The position numbers and the translations under genes are program-made. Below are positions 31,956-43,387 of a stretch of 64,000 nt of DNA, one piece after another. This DNA is from Neocallimastix lanati (nom. inval.) (lineage: Eukaryota; Neocallimastigomycota; Neocallimastigomycetes; Neocallimastigales; Neocallimastigaceae), in contig JACVTC010000074.1 of the NCBI GenBank assembly GCA_016946835.1, forward strand, positions 618,501 through 682,500. The letters are read 5' to 3'. Under the pieces are notes generated by a model. The model was not told where the DNA came from. It was given only the letters and a program-made list of their open reading frames with translations, and searched no databases. Each line of letters begins with the position of its first letter. The first letter of the stretch is position 1.

Positions 31956-31969
31956 GATTAAGAGTCTCA
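31956..31969 (+). promoter_or_regulatory. Primer-binding site, tRNA-Lys(CUU) internal type
   Basis: GATTAAGAGTCTCA is the complement of TGAGACTCTTAATC, the conserved anticodon arm of eukaryotic tRNA-Lys(CUU). The following CTCTACAAAGTTGAGC continues like the complement of its D arm. This implies half-tRNA priming as in Drosophila copia. Confidence 0.75.
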
Positions 31970-32608
31970 CTCTACAAAGTTGAGCTCGAAATAACAGTTA
32001 AGTATCGAAAATAAATTATATAAATTTTTTCATAATTAAATAAATTAACAAATTTAAAATTTATTATTTAAATTGAATTGAACGCATAATTATTCTCTCA
32101 ATATAAATTACAAATGACCAAAAAATAAATAAACATATAAATAAATATTATAAAACTTAAAATAACGGTACAAGACCATAATCAGCAATGACAATAAGTA
32201 TCAAACTAAGATTTAATCATAATTTTAGCAAAATAAAATAATTATTTTAATCATCATAGACATATAAAATATATGAAAATATTATATTTATTTTAAATAA
32301 AGAAGTAAATGAAATAATAATAACTATTATTTATTGAATTACATTAAACTATAATGAATATTATAAATTCAAAGTATTTAACTAATAAGTAATTAATATT
32401 AAAAATTTTATAATACATATAAATCAAAAGTTATGTATTTAAATAATTAATATCTTCAATTATAAAAATATGTGTAATAAAAATATGAATAAATTACCCT
32501 AATTTGACATGAAACAAATATTTAATGAAAATAAACAAGTTATTATTCTTATTATTATTATCTAAAATATATATATATAAAATTATACATTTATGTTGTT
32601 AAGATTAT

Positions 32609-32778
32609 GTTGAGTTGAAAAACATAGTCAACCAACTATATAAATAAATTAAAGAGTTGAGTTGAAAAAATATGGTCAACCAACTATATAAATAAATTAA
32701 AGAGTTGAGTTGAAAAATATGGTCAACCAACTATATAAATAAATCAAAGAGTTGAGTTGAAAAATATGGTCAACCAAC
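32609..32778 (+). repeat. Leader minisatellite with hairpin motif
   Basis: Four copies of a 46-48-bp unit, each with GTTGAGTTGAAAAA and GTCAACCAAC, able to pair as a short hairpin. An (AAT)n tract follows to about 32862. A similar-period array of CAAC...GTTG palindromes lies in the leader of the copia element at 48849-49047. Confidence 0.85.
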
Positions 32779-32780
32779 AA

Positions 32781-32852
<72 letters not shown>

Positions 32853-33067
32853 AATAATTTTTAATTAATAATAAATAAATTATAATAATAATAGTATTAA
32901 TATATTATTAACAATAAAAAATCCTTATTATTTAATAATTTTCTTCTTAAATGCATTTTTATTATTTCAACTAAATAATGAAAATTTTAAATAATTGCAT
33001 TACAAAATTATAAATCAAAATTAAAATATACTAATATCAATAGAACAATATATCAGTAATTTCAAAA

Positions 33068-33411
33068 CTAATATGATTCATACTTCAATGGAAATTTGTT
33101 CACTTCATTGTATAGTCCATATTTATATAAGTTAAAGAAAAAGAAGTAAAATGGTATATCAGTGGTTGAAAGTCTTATATCAAAATATCTAATTCCATTG
33201 TTTAATTGTTCTGTAATATCCATATCTTGTGTTTTTGAATATTCAATAATGCGTGAATTTATACCCCATGAAGATATAGATAGATTTCGAAGTATAACAC
33301 TTCCAATATTACTATTTAATAATTTACCAATAGCATAAGTTCCGCTATCATGGTACCTGGAATGTTAATTTGACGATAATAAATACATTTAGGTGTACTT
33401 TCAAAATTTAT
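33068..33411 (-). pseudogene. PI-PLC X-domain-like fragment
   Basis: On the minus strand, YRQINIPGT is followed, after an apparent one-base deletion at about 33353, by HDSGTYAIGKLL. Further on come YSKTQDMDITEQL and NNGIRYFDIRLS, ending at a TAG (33070-33068). The PGTHDSGT motif with the catalytic His, and GIRYFDIR, are hallmarks of the PLC-like phosphodiesterase X domain. Only the first part of the domain is present, then the frame ends at a stop. It is downstream of and in the same direction as the Cys-rich gene, inside the LTR element. Function is unlikely. Confidence 0.75.
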
Positions 33412-33899
33412 ATATACACTAACAAATATATATATATTTATAATAATAATATATAACTTTTAATTAAATAAATAAATTTAATAAAGAATTATTTGGTTGT
33501 TTAATAAACCTTTTCAATATTTATATTGCAATTATTTTAAGTTAAAATTATAAAACTTACAAACATTTCAATATTTGAAAATTTATATATTAAATATATT
33601 ATTATAAATATTCTTTTAAATATAATAAATATATATATTAAATCCTTCAAATTATAGTACTACAGAAATTACTTTGATAATTATTGTTTTATGATATCTT
33701 TTATATATGTATTAAAATAAATTATATAATATACAATAATTTTATGATGATATTTTTAAAATTTTAAAAAGAGATTTTAAAAAAAAATTAATATTTATCT
33801 TGTAATTATTATATATACTTATCAAATGTTTATGATAATTATAGATTATAGTATATATAATTTATTTATTTATTTATTTATTTATTTATTTCTTCCTTT

Positions 33900-34547
33900 T
33901 TACAAATAGAATAACAACAACAACAAATTAACAAAAATAAAGCAATAAACATAATATAAATTGAGTGCATCATAACCACTCCACTCTTCACTATCAGAAG
34001 GTCCTTTACGTTGCAAATTACAAGTATTATCTTCAAAACATATTCTAGAAGAGCATTCATTATCGGTTTTACATGTATCATAATAGGGTTTGCCACAATG
34101 CATATATGATCTGCCACCACCTAAGTATATATCATCACAATGCACAATCGGATTGTCATCGTTAAAAACACAAACGCTTTTAAGACATTTATTAGACAAA
34201 CAATCTGAATTTGAAGTACAGTTAGTATAAAATAGGTTTCCATCATAGTATATTTCGGTATTACACATTTTAGTTTTGATTTTATCACGGGGACATGTTT
34301 CAGTAATATACTTCTTCATTCTTCCATTTTCATCAATGAATTCAACAAAAAAATCTGTGTAGCTATGTTTAGTCTTAGCACATAGATTATCTTTACAATA
34401 AAAGGCGACAAAAACAGCATTTTTTAATTTTAATACTTCATCTTTAGTTAGATACTTAGGAACATCCTCGTACGATAAACTCTCACAATTAATAAAATAA
34501 ATATAAAAAATAATAGTAAATATTGCTAAAACTATTTTGTTTTGCAT
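33900..34547 (-). CDS. Secreted Cys-rich protein with C-terminal hydrophobic segment
   Basis: Intact 215-aa ORF. A signal peptide (residues about 1-20, hydrophobic, ending INC) precedes an N-terminal region with CKDNLC, a CPRDKIKTKMC segment, and two copies of a spaced-Cys motif: NSDCLSNKCLKSVC (about 119-132) and DNECSSRICFEDNTC (about 162-176). The last 20 residues are hydrophobic, suggesting a membrane or GPI anchor. I do not recognise a named family; it looks like a cell-surface or secreted protein. It lies antisense inside a non-autonomous LTR element, with no introns seen. An intact frame in such AT-rich DNA suggests recent capture or selection. Confidence 0.75.
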   Translation of the reverse strand: MQNKIVLAIFTIIFYIYFINCESLSYEDVPKYLTKDEVLKLKNAVFVAFYCKDNLCAKTKHSYTDFFVEFIDENGRMKKYITETCPRDKIKTKMCNTEIYYDGNLFYTNCTSNSDCLSNKCLKSVCVFNDDNPIVHCDDIYLGGGRSYMHCGKPYYDTCKTDNECSSRICFEDNTCNLQRKGPSDSEEWSGYDALNLYYVYCFIFVNLLLLLFYL

Positions 34548-35818
34548 TGTTTGTTATTATATACAATTCTATTGTATACTTATTAATCTTGAATATTTAG
34601 AAATTTATAATTATATTAAATATCATTTTATTTATAATATGGTATATACGTTAATATATTGCAAACTTTAATATATATATAGATATTATTTATTACAATA
34701 AACCGACAATAAATATAAACAATAAGTTAATTTCAATATTATTTATAATAAATATTATAAACCAATATCAATCAAAATAGAAATAAACAGGAATTTATAT
34801 ATATATATTATTTATTTTTTATATAACAATAAATTTATAAATATATATTGCGCTTATTTTATTTTTTTTTTATGGTATATAAATTAATGAACTTCTATTA
34901 TTTGTTCATTATTTCAAGCTATTTATTATAAATTAATATTCAAAATATAGTATATTGTATTATTTATTTGTTAATTTCTACTATAAACTACAATAAAAAG
35001 TTTTGTTTCTATAAACAAATTAACAATGGTTACTTTATGATAAATATATACATACTTCATTACAATAAAAGCTATTTTTTTTTATAAAATTCAGTTATTA
35101 ATTTAAATTAAATAGAAAATAATATCTGAATCGCAATTACTAAAATGTTATATTTATATTATTTCCAATTTAAATAAATGATGAAATATATTTGTGTTAA
35201 TAGTAAATAATAAATCAAACTTTAATAGTTACAGTATTTTTTAATTAATTTACTTTTATATCCATTAATACTTTATCTACTCTATTGTATTATTAATCTT
35301 TAAAATTAGTAGTTAATTACAGAATTATTTTTGATCAACTTTAAAATTTTAATTCTTTCATATTTAATTTACACCCAATAATTGGAATATATATTATATA
35401 TATTATTCTACTTATATAGACAATAAACTAATATACAAAATATTTAAAATAATTAACTATTTATTAAAATTTAAATTTTAATTATTAATATAATTTTAAT
35501 TTAGTAATTAATTCTCCACTTCTCTTCACATTTATATTCAATTACTAATTACTTTGCTTGCTCAATTTGTTAATTTTAATAATATATCAGTAGTTATTAT
35601 GCATACTAAATATATTTCAATTTGTAATAAAGTATATATGTAATATAATGAAATAATGTAAATTGATAAAACATAAAAAAAATTTAAAAAAAAAAAAAAA
35701 GAATGAGAAATTAACCATAATGTAAAATATTAGAATATTAGAGTACGTAAATTTACTTATAAAATAAGAAGTAAAATGTAAGTAAGATGTAATTGTTATA
35801 GTGTATTGAAAGGAAAAA

Positions 35819-35931
35819 GAGCCGCAAAAAGTGCCTAAGGTCTTAGCCCGGAAATTTGGTATAAAAAGAAAATTTGATAATTGCGAAAGAGTTTTATTAA
35901 ATAAAAGAAGAAAAATAATCAGTGAAAAGAA

Positions 35932-35962
<31 letters not shown>

Positions 35963-36085
35963 AGAAGAAGAAGCATAAGCCGCTTTGGTCAGTAAATCCG
36001 ACGTTAATAAGGAAATTTGTTTATATAGGTATTATTTTCTTTTTGGAATTGAGGAGGTTATCAATAAAAATTTTAAGAAATATGA
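35819..36085 (+). other. Less AT-rich patch with short unrecognised frames
   Basis: One frame reads KEPQKVPKVLARKFGIKRKF from 35829 and, after a poly(A) run, another reads KPLWSVNPTLIRKFVYI. The first faintly resembles a helix-turn-helix of transposases. The base composition differs from the surroundings and suggests relic coding sequence. I cannot name it. Confidence 0.3.
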
Positions 36086-36987
36086 ATTAGAAAGTAGAAA
36101 AATAAAGAAGTTCTTATTCTGAATGTCAATTTAAAAATAATTATATTTCTGATATAAAATTTGAAAAAGAGTTCAATGTTATATTGTAGGATTATAAATT
36201 ATAAAATTAAGAACCGATATTTTGTTTTATTTGGGAAAGCCGTTGATTATGAAGATAGTTGAAGTTTACTAAATTATTATTAGAACTGATGAAGATATTT
36301 ATAAAATGAAGAAAAGAAGAAAAAAGTCCTTAATCTAAATGCTATTTTTTAAATAGATTTAAGTATATTACAGTTACAAATTTTGAAAAAATGTGATAAA
36401 CATTATATTGTAGAATTATAAATCATAAAGTAGAGAGCCAATATTATGTTTTGTTTGGTTACGGTCATACACACTAGAAATAAATCAATAGTCATATTTA
36501 ATCATCATAGTCTTATCAATATTAGAAAATTTCTTTACTTAGCTTTTGTTGCATTGGTCCTCTATCATCACTTCGTATACTAATTTAATATTAATTATTT
36601 AATTTAGATTTGTAAAAAAGTACTGAAACTTTTACAATAATTGAGAAGTTGGTTTCAAACGATTATTAACCTCTTCATTTTTTTTTAGATTTAAAAGATA
36701 TTATCATAAATAAAACTTTGTGAATACATCTAAAATATAATAAAAAATGTAGAACATGAAATATATTTACTCAATTACAAACACCTAAAGAAGGAATATT
36801 CACAACTTAAAACTAACAAAGAATATAAATATAAGCAAATTACAGTTATATTTACATAATTGAGATAATTAAGACACTTATATGATTAAAGAAATAATAG
36901 AATCTTTATATAGAACTAAATTAGAACTACATAATCTATAATATCTATTAAAATTATATGAAATATTATATAAACTAATAATGTTGC

Positions 36988-37030
36988 AAATCTAATTTAT
37001 AATATAAAGAAAATTAGATTTGAGGGGGAA
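36988..37030 (+). promoter_or_regulatory. Stem-loop and polypurine tract of the non-autonomous element
   Basis: AAATCTAATTT (36988-36998) pairs perfectly with AAATTAGATTT (37011-37021), 11 bp around a 12-nt loop. GAGGGGGAA (37022-37030) abuts the stem and then the LTR begins. Confidence 0.85.
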
Positions 37031-37237
37031 TGTTAAAAATATAAAAAGAACCAATAATTTATGTTATTAAATTATCATATCTATATTATTATATCATAAG
37101 ATAAGTATCAAGCCACATATTACTTCATGTATATAAATTCTGTTTTACCCCTTTCTACATTTGATAACCCTTAACTTTATTCTAATAAACTATCTTAATT
37201 ATATATTCTGAGTAACTCTTAATTGTTATTTTTGACA
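37031..37237 (+). repeat. 3' LTR of the non-autonomous element
   Basis: 207 bp, TGTTAAAAATATAAAAAGAA...GACA. Followed by the target duplication ATAAT. Confidence 0.93.
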
Positions 37238-37342
37238 ATAATAAATAATAATTTTAAAATTTATTAAATTAAAAATTTTTTATAGCAACAATTATAGCGA
37301 ACTTTAATAATTATAAAAAATAAAAAATTCAAAAAATAAACT

Positions 37343-37547
37343 TTTATAAATAAGAATCTCTTTATTATATGAAAATATTAGAATAATATATATGAATATA
37401 AGATTGTACATTTTTATGGTATTTATAGTTAAAATAATATGTGGATTATTATTATTATTAGTCACATATTTTACATGAATATATTAATATATATAACTTT
37501 ACTCCTTAAATTAATATAATTATAAAGCTTATATTTATATTTCTAAA
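37343..37547 (-). repeat. Solo copia-type LTR, family C copy 1
   Basis: Clearly similar to 44938-45145 in the same orientation and to 40817-41017 in the opposite one. Shared stretches include GAGATTCTTATTT, ACATGTAAAATATGTGAC-like sequence and TTAATTTAAGGAG. No purine tract or primer site adjoins it. Confidence 0.75.
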
Positions 37548-39004
37548 ATGAACTACAGATTCAATTTACAATTCAAAATTTATTTTAAATTATATTAAAT
37601 TCTTAATAAAAGTATTTAAGTTCAAAATAATATTTTTATGTAATATTTTAAAATTATTTTAAATTATATTAAATTCTTAATAAAAATTTTTAAGTTCAAA
37701 ATAATATTTATATGTAATATTTTAAAATTATTTTAAAAAAATATATTATGAAACTTTTTTTTGTTATAACAAGATATTTTTAAGACATATTATATATATG
37801 TTTTAAAAATATTTTGTTATTATTATTATTGATATAAATAATTTTAAAACTAAATTATTAATATTTCGTATTAATAAAATTAAATTAAAATATATAATTG
37901 TTAGATATTTATATTTAATAACTAAATTTTCTAATAACAAAATTTAAATGTTTTATTTTTTTTTTAGTTAAAATATATTTAAAGAAATGTATAATCTTTA
38001 AATAAAGGATATTTATTAATTTCACAAAAAATTAATTTTCTTTTATTATTAAACTAATAATAGTTTTTTAAATCTTATTTTTTAGTATATAAATGAAATA
38101 GTTTATTACTTTAAATAATTTAACAATTGAATAAATTTTTAAAATTATTAATTAATAACTATTTTAATTTATTTAAAAATATAATGAAACTTTATTAATC
38201 GCAAATTGAAATATAGTTTATAATGTATATAAATAATATGTGACCCGCTAATATTATTAGTCAAATATATTAAATATATAGAAATACTTCTCAAATTAAA
38301 ATAATTATAAAACTAATATTTATATTTCCAACAATTAATTACCTTCAAATTTAACTTTGGTAAATATTAGTATTCAATGGAAATATACTATATAAAACCA
38401 ACTACAATAATAAATTCAAATAAATTCAATTAATAAAAATTAATTGAAATTGACATAAATATTACCTATTAAATTTCTTTCAGTAAAGAATTTTAAATTT
38501 AAAATTTTAAATTCGGAATATGAAAAACCCATCAAAATAAAATTTTCATTTAAGGTAACCTATTTTAAATAAACCATTTTTAAGTTTTGAAATTTTAAAT
38601 ATTAATATTAAATTTTTAAAGAGTAAAATTTATATTTGAATACCATTAAAAATTTCATTGTTAATAGGAAGAATTTAAATATAAATAATGCAATATTTTT
38701 ATTATTATGTCAGAAACAGTAAAACAAATTTTCAATAATTAAAACTTTAAAATTATAACAATTTAAATTAACTGAATTACCAGAAACTTTAATTAAAATT
38801 TTTTATATTACTTAAAATGAATAAGCCATTTGAAATTTTCTAAAAATAAACAAAATTTAATAAATTTAGAAAATAAATAAGTATAAATTTAAATAACTTT
38901 ATTTCATAAAAGAAATATATATTAATAAATGAATTCAAGCTTATTACTCCATTACATTAATATTTTTCATATTGAAATTATAATAAATACATAAAAAGAT
39001 GAAA
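37548..39004. other. AT-rich region with a degraded LTR fragment
   Basis: Two tandem 71-bp-like segments near 37580-37730 repeat AATTATTTTAAATTATATTA...GTTCAAAATAATATTTATATG. At about 38225-38332 there is a faint minus-strand copy of the family C LTR. No gene was seen. Confidence 0.4.
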
Positions 39005-40018
39005 ATGAATAGTTAATATTCAATTACTGTAATATTAATTTTTTCTATATTATTTATTAAATTAAACTATGCCTTAAAAAATTCAATAAATCAAAATTTA
39101 TTGTTATATTATAAGGAAAGATATCAAAATAATAGTAAAAAGTTTAAAAAAATTTATAAAAAATGCCTTTCTCTAGATATATTAGATGAAAATAAAATTT
39201 TTAGAAATAATATTTAAGAAAATAATCTATTTTTAGAGAATAAAAACTCTCCATTATTACTTTTATTTAATTCAACAAAATTTGACTACAATATGATTGA
39301 AAATTTAATTATTTTTGGAGATTCTCATTCAGCAGTTTTCACAAATTTTACAGATATGTCGTATATTGGATGGAATTATTTTGGTAGTAAAAATTGGCCA
39401 TTGTATTTAATAGATTTTAATAAAATTAAATTATTAAATTATGCTGTAAGAGGTGCTTCTATTAACAAAAAGTTTACAAAATTTATAAATATTGATTTAG
39501 AAAAACAATATTAATATTATTATGAAAATATGTCGGAAGGAAAACAATTCTCAAATGTATGGAATAAATATAATTCATTATATGTATTTTCTTGTGATAT
39601 AGCATGAAGAATTAAAGGAACGAATTTAGAAACTATTGAAAATTTATTTAGTATCATAAAAAAAAATATGATGTTGGTGCAAGAAATATATTGATACTTG
39701 GAGTTCCCCCCTGTATAGAGTACCATATCGTAAAAGACATAACCAATGTAAAGGTATTTAAGACGTCGACTGTATAGAAATTTTAAAAAAAGAAGTTTTA
39801 CAATTTAATAATGAAATAATTATAGTACAGTGAATATATTTGAATATATAATTAAAAATTGTCACGATTATGGATTTAAAGATTGCATTAATGCCTGGGG
39901 AGGTAACAAGAAGACGAATGTTAGTGATTATTTTTGGGCTAATTCACATATATCATATCCAGCAAATAAAATTTTAGCAGAAAATATTAATGAATTACTC
40001 AACTCTTTAAATAAGTAA
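39005..40018 (+). pseudogene. SGNH/GDSL esterase pseudogene
   Basis: In one frame from ATG 39005 there is a signal-peptide-like stretch (SITVILIFSILFI) and then the block I motif NLIIFGDSHSAVFTNF with NWPLYLI and NYAVRGASIN. In-frame stops occur at codon 4, before 39293 and at 39514. Further matching sequence lies in other frames (RNILILGVPP near 39690). The C-terminal block FWANSHISYPANKILAENIN (39930-39989) keeps the catalytic His of the usual W-D-x-x-H, but Asp is replaced by Ala. Secreted members remove acyl groups from plant polysaccharides in anaerobic fungi. This copy is dead. Confidence 0.82.
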
Positions 40019-40816
40019 AACAATTTCATATCAATTTTAGATGTTCTTTTTTTATTAAATATTTTTACAGAATCATATTATATTCCATATTTTCCTACAT
40101 TTCTAAATATTTTATGTTAATATAATCTTTTTTCAATAAATTTTAAAAATATTTCTATATTATATGAATAAATAAAATGCAAAATACTTAAAAAAATAAT
40201 AAAAGAGATTAGAAGTATTTTCTAATAAACGTGTTAAATTATGTATATTAATTTTATAAATAATTATAGAAAAACCTTAATAAAAAATTAATAAAAAAAG
40301 CATTATCTAAAAGATTATTCAATTTAAAAAAAAATATATAATTTGAGTTATTATTATATAATAGATTATTGACATTGTTTTACTAGAAACAATAATTAGA
40401 AAGTATAAATAAAAAATAGATAAAAATAAATTTTATCAATTAATCTTATATCGGTTTAGTTATTTCTTCCATTTTAGTAATAAAATATTTAAAATATTCT
40501 TAATTTCATTTTTTATTTTGGTTAATATTTTTTAATAAATTTAAGTATAAATATTCATAAATGAAAATTTTCCTTTATTGACTTTGAAAATATAGTTAAT
40601 ATATTTAATTTCTATAGTATTGGTAATTTTTATATTACTAATATTATTGTCTGAAATTATAAATAATAATTAAAAAATTATATAAATACTTCATAATAAT
40701 TATTTATTTTATAAATAATTTAATAAGAAAATTGAATTTTTTTTAATAATATAAAATATATTTATTTATCGAAGAATTGATATTTTTTAGTTAATAATTA
40801 TGTCAACTTTACATAT
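40019..40816. other. AT-rich spacer
   Basis: Nothing beyond AT-rich sequence was seen. Confidence 0.5.
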
Positions 40817-41017
40817 TATTAAAAATATAATTATAAAATTTTATAATTATATTAATTTAAAGAGAAATAATATATATTTTAATATATTCATGTAAAATAT
40901 GTAAATAATAAGTCACATATTTTGTTAATTATAAATAACATTAAAATGTACAATTTTATATTCATATACAATATTCTAATATTTTCATATAATAAAGAGT
41001 TTCATATTTCTAAAACA
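40817..41017 (+). repeat. Solo copia-type LTR, family C copy 2
   Basis: Reverse orientation to 37343-37547 and 44938-45145. It begins near TATTAAAAATATAATTATAA and ends ATTTCTAAAACA. There is no adjoining primer site or purine tract, so it is a solo LTR or fragment. Confidence 0.7.
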
Positions 41018-41209
41018 TATTATATGATAAAGAATTAAATTAATTATAATATATAAATAGTATAAATAAATATATAATTTAATATATATATATTTGTATT
41101 ATGTATATTATATAATATATATAATATTATATTATATACATATAGTTAATTTAAATATATTAAATTTATAATTATAAATATAAATAATTAAAAATTTAAT
41201 TTTTTGTTT

Positions 41210-41497
41210 TATGAATGTAATATTAATTTATGTGATCACATGATATATTCATTATAATTTATTTGATGTTAAATATTCTGGTAAAATATTATTTAGACAC
41301 ACTAATGTTTATATAATTAAATAATAGTTTAATTTATTTATATTATAGATATTATATTATTTATTAATATATTTTTTTATAAAAATAGAACTAAAGAAAA
41401 ACATATTCATGTATAGAAAGCTTTTATACATGAATATTATTTATTAAATTAATTGATTGGTTAATGTAAAATAAAATATAGTAAATATATTTTAACA
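41210..41497 (-). repeat. Solo LTR of the 3'-most copia family (partial borders)
   Basis: On the minus strand TGTTAAAATATATTTACTAT (from 41497) through ATATTCATGTAT matches the last 72 bases of the window (63929-64000) with about five differences. The far end is not defined because the reference copy runs off the window. Confidence 0.65.
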
Positions 41498-41789
41498 TTT
41501 TCGATTAAATATAAAATGGAATTGAATTTTCAACAATTTAAAATATTTGTAAAATTATTATTAAAATTAGCTTAATTATATTAACCAATTAATTAAGTAT
41601 AGTAAAAAAAATATATATAAATATATACAAGTGAAATATATTTAAAATAATATTTCAATATTTACAATACCACACCACAATTATCAACTTATTTTGAAAT
41701 CATAAAATAAACAAATACTTATAAGAATTACAAAAAAAAAATATATACATATATATATAATTTATATACTTTCATTATGTTAAAGGTTT

Positions 41790-42838
41790 CAAAAATAAAA
41801 GAAAGAACTTCCATGTTTGGAAGAGTACAATAAGAATGTATTTGAGTGGGTTGAAGACTTAAAGGACTTATTCACACTTTATGACATTACAGAGCCGAAG
41901 AAGGTATTTGATTGGATTTTGGCTTCTGTAGAAGACGACGTGAGAGACGTCATAAAGTCTGTAGTGTCCAAGAAAAATAATGAAGTAAGATATCCAAAAT
42001 TTATCGAAATCAAGAAGGCGGTCGAAGAATATTTAGAAGTTACTGAAGGAGATAAGTGGGCAATGCTAAGGAATATGAAAATTACGGAAGGTGAGATAAT
42101 AAAGAAATTTAACCACAATTATAGAAGATCATATTATAATCTTAGTAGGGATTACCAAAAACTTATTACAGTTAAGGAATACCAATTGGCATTAGTTCAA
42201 GAGTTTTTCCATGTTCCCAGGTTGCTTTATCAAGAGTCAATGACTTGCAAGAAGCTTATAAGATTGCAGAGTTAGTTGAAAAAACTGAGAAGGATATAAA
42301 GGAGAAAAACGAAAATATAATACCAAGAGGTAGAAGAGGTCCCAAAAATATTTCAATAATTACACAAACCAGTAATTTTTTGGCACAACATCCATTCTAC
42401 CGTGGGTTTGTCAAGGAAGAGAGTGACCATTATAATTATCCTATATACAACGGATATAATAGAGTAGAAAATTTCTATGAGAGAAGAAATTCTAATAAGA
42501 ATCCTAATAGATATAATGATAGAATTCATTATAATAAATATAATGAAGGTAAAGGGATTCGAAATGACTACAAAAACCATAATAATAATAATAAAAGTAA
42601 TCATATTAACTATCATGGATCGCTCAATATTTATTTAGAATCGGAGGAACAACAAAGTAACAAATTTGAAAGGAAGGTAACTTGGGGATCAAATAAAAAT
42701 GAAGATAATACAAGAACTAGAAGATCCTACCCATCAAATTGCTGTCATCGATGTGGACAAGAAGGTCACAAAGCTCAGGATTGTCCATATACCTTTAAAG
42801 AGTTAGCCGAAATGGAAGAAAAGGATCTTTTAAATTAG
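41790..42838 (+). pseudogene. gag: Third Ty3 gag relic
   Basis: LPCLEEYNKNVFEWVEDLKD aligns with the start of element A gag (LPLLEDYDNNVVDWIEDLGN), and the match continues through EVTEGDKW. A frameshift near 42195-42220 separates the first part from NDLQEAYKIAELVEKTEKDI, an Asn-rich linker, a zinc knuckle CHRCGQEGHKAQDC and the tail PYTFKELAEMEEKDLLN. It is closer to A than to B. No LTR of element A or B type adjoins it. Confidence 0.85.
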
Positions 42839-42862
42839 TAAATGGAAGAAGGAAAACTTCTA
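42829..42862 (+). promoter_or_regulatory. Putative -1 frameshift signal of the third gag
   Basis: Heptamer T TTA AAT (42829-42835), 7-nt spacer TAGTAAA with the gag stop, stem TGGAAG (42843-42848), 8-nt loop AAGGAAAA, CTTCTA (42857-42862). Compared with element A, GGGAG/CTCCC has become GGAAG/CTTCT, so pairing is kept. Confidence 0.75.
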
Positions 42863-43387
42863 GTAACCAAACCAGCTTAGTAGTGATTTCCTCAGGAATG
42901 GAAAGAAAATGCCTAAGTAAAGAACATACTAATTTTAATCAAATATCAAGTTCCAAAGCCCTTTGAAGTTGCTATTCCAGCTGTCAAAAAAAGTTCTGTA
43001 AAGAAAAAAAACCATTCCCCATATGATAAACAAGAAAACAAGGAGTATAAGCAACAGAAAAGACTGTCCAATAAACCTGTACCATTTACTACACCAGCAA
43101 TGAAGCGAAATCAACAAACTCAAAATTTTATAGAGGAAACTATAAATGAGGATTCCCCAATGAGTTCATATTTATTAAGTAACAAAATTGGAGATAACTT
43201 AGATAGAATCAATAAAGAGATAGATAAAATAAATAAAGAGAAAAATAGTATTGATAGTAAAGAGGATAATATGATGGAAGAAAATATACAATTAGGGGAA
43301 ATAAACAAACGAAAAAAAACTGAACGTTTAGAACAGTTGGATCAGGTTATTTCAAAACTTTTATTTCCATTATTTAAGATCTTCTAA
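42839..43387 (+). pseudogene. pol: Start of pol of the third Ty3 relic
   Basis: The -1 frame after the heptamer reads LVNGRRKTSSNQTSL, matching LVNGRRITPSKQTNL of element A. Lys/Glu/Asn-rich sequence follows to 43387, including TERLEQLD, which corresponds to the EQLD segment before the element A protease. An in-frame stop follows SKAL near 42960. Nothing of protease or RT remains; the copy is truncated near 43387. Confidence 0.65.

Larger units (their letters stand above)
31748..37237 (+). mobile_element. Non-autonomous copia-type LTR element carrying host-like genes
   Basis: LTRs of 208 and 207 bp, nearly identical, are flanked by the duplication ATAAT (31743-31747 and 37238-37242). The left LTR is followed at once by the tRNA-Lys-type primer site, and the right LTR is preceded by a perfect hairpin and a purine tract. 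There is no gag, protease, integrase or RT in the 5.1-kb interior. Instead it holds a leader hairpin array and, on the minus strand, a Cys-rich secreted protein gene and a PLC-X-like fragment. I infer a LARD-like element that captured host sequence and needs copia proteins in trans. Confidence 0.85.

Noticed and set aside
36530-36590. A possible copia integrase trace inside the non-autonomous element
   Set aside because: One frame gives a GPL-like triplet near TTGGTCCTCTATCATC, but there is no extended match.
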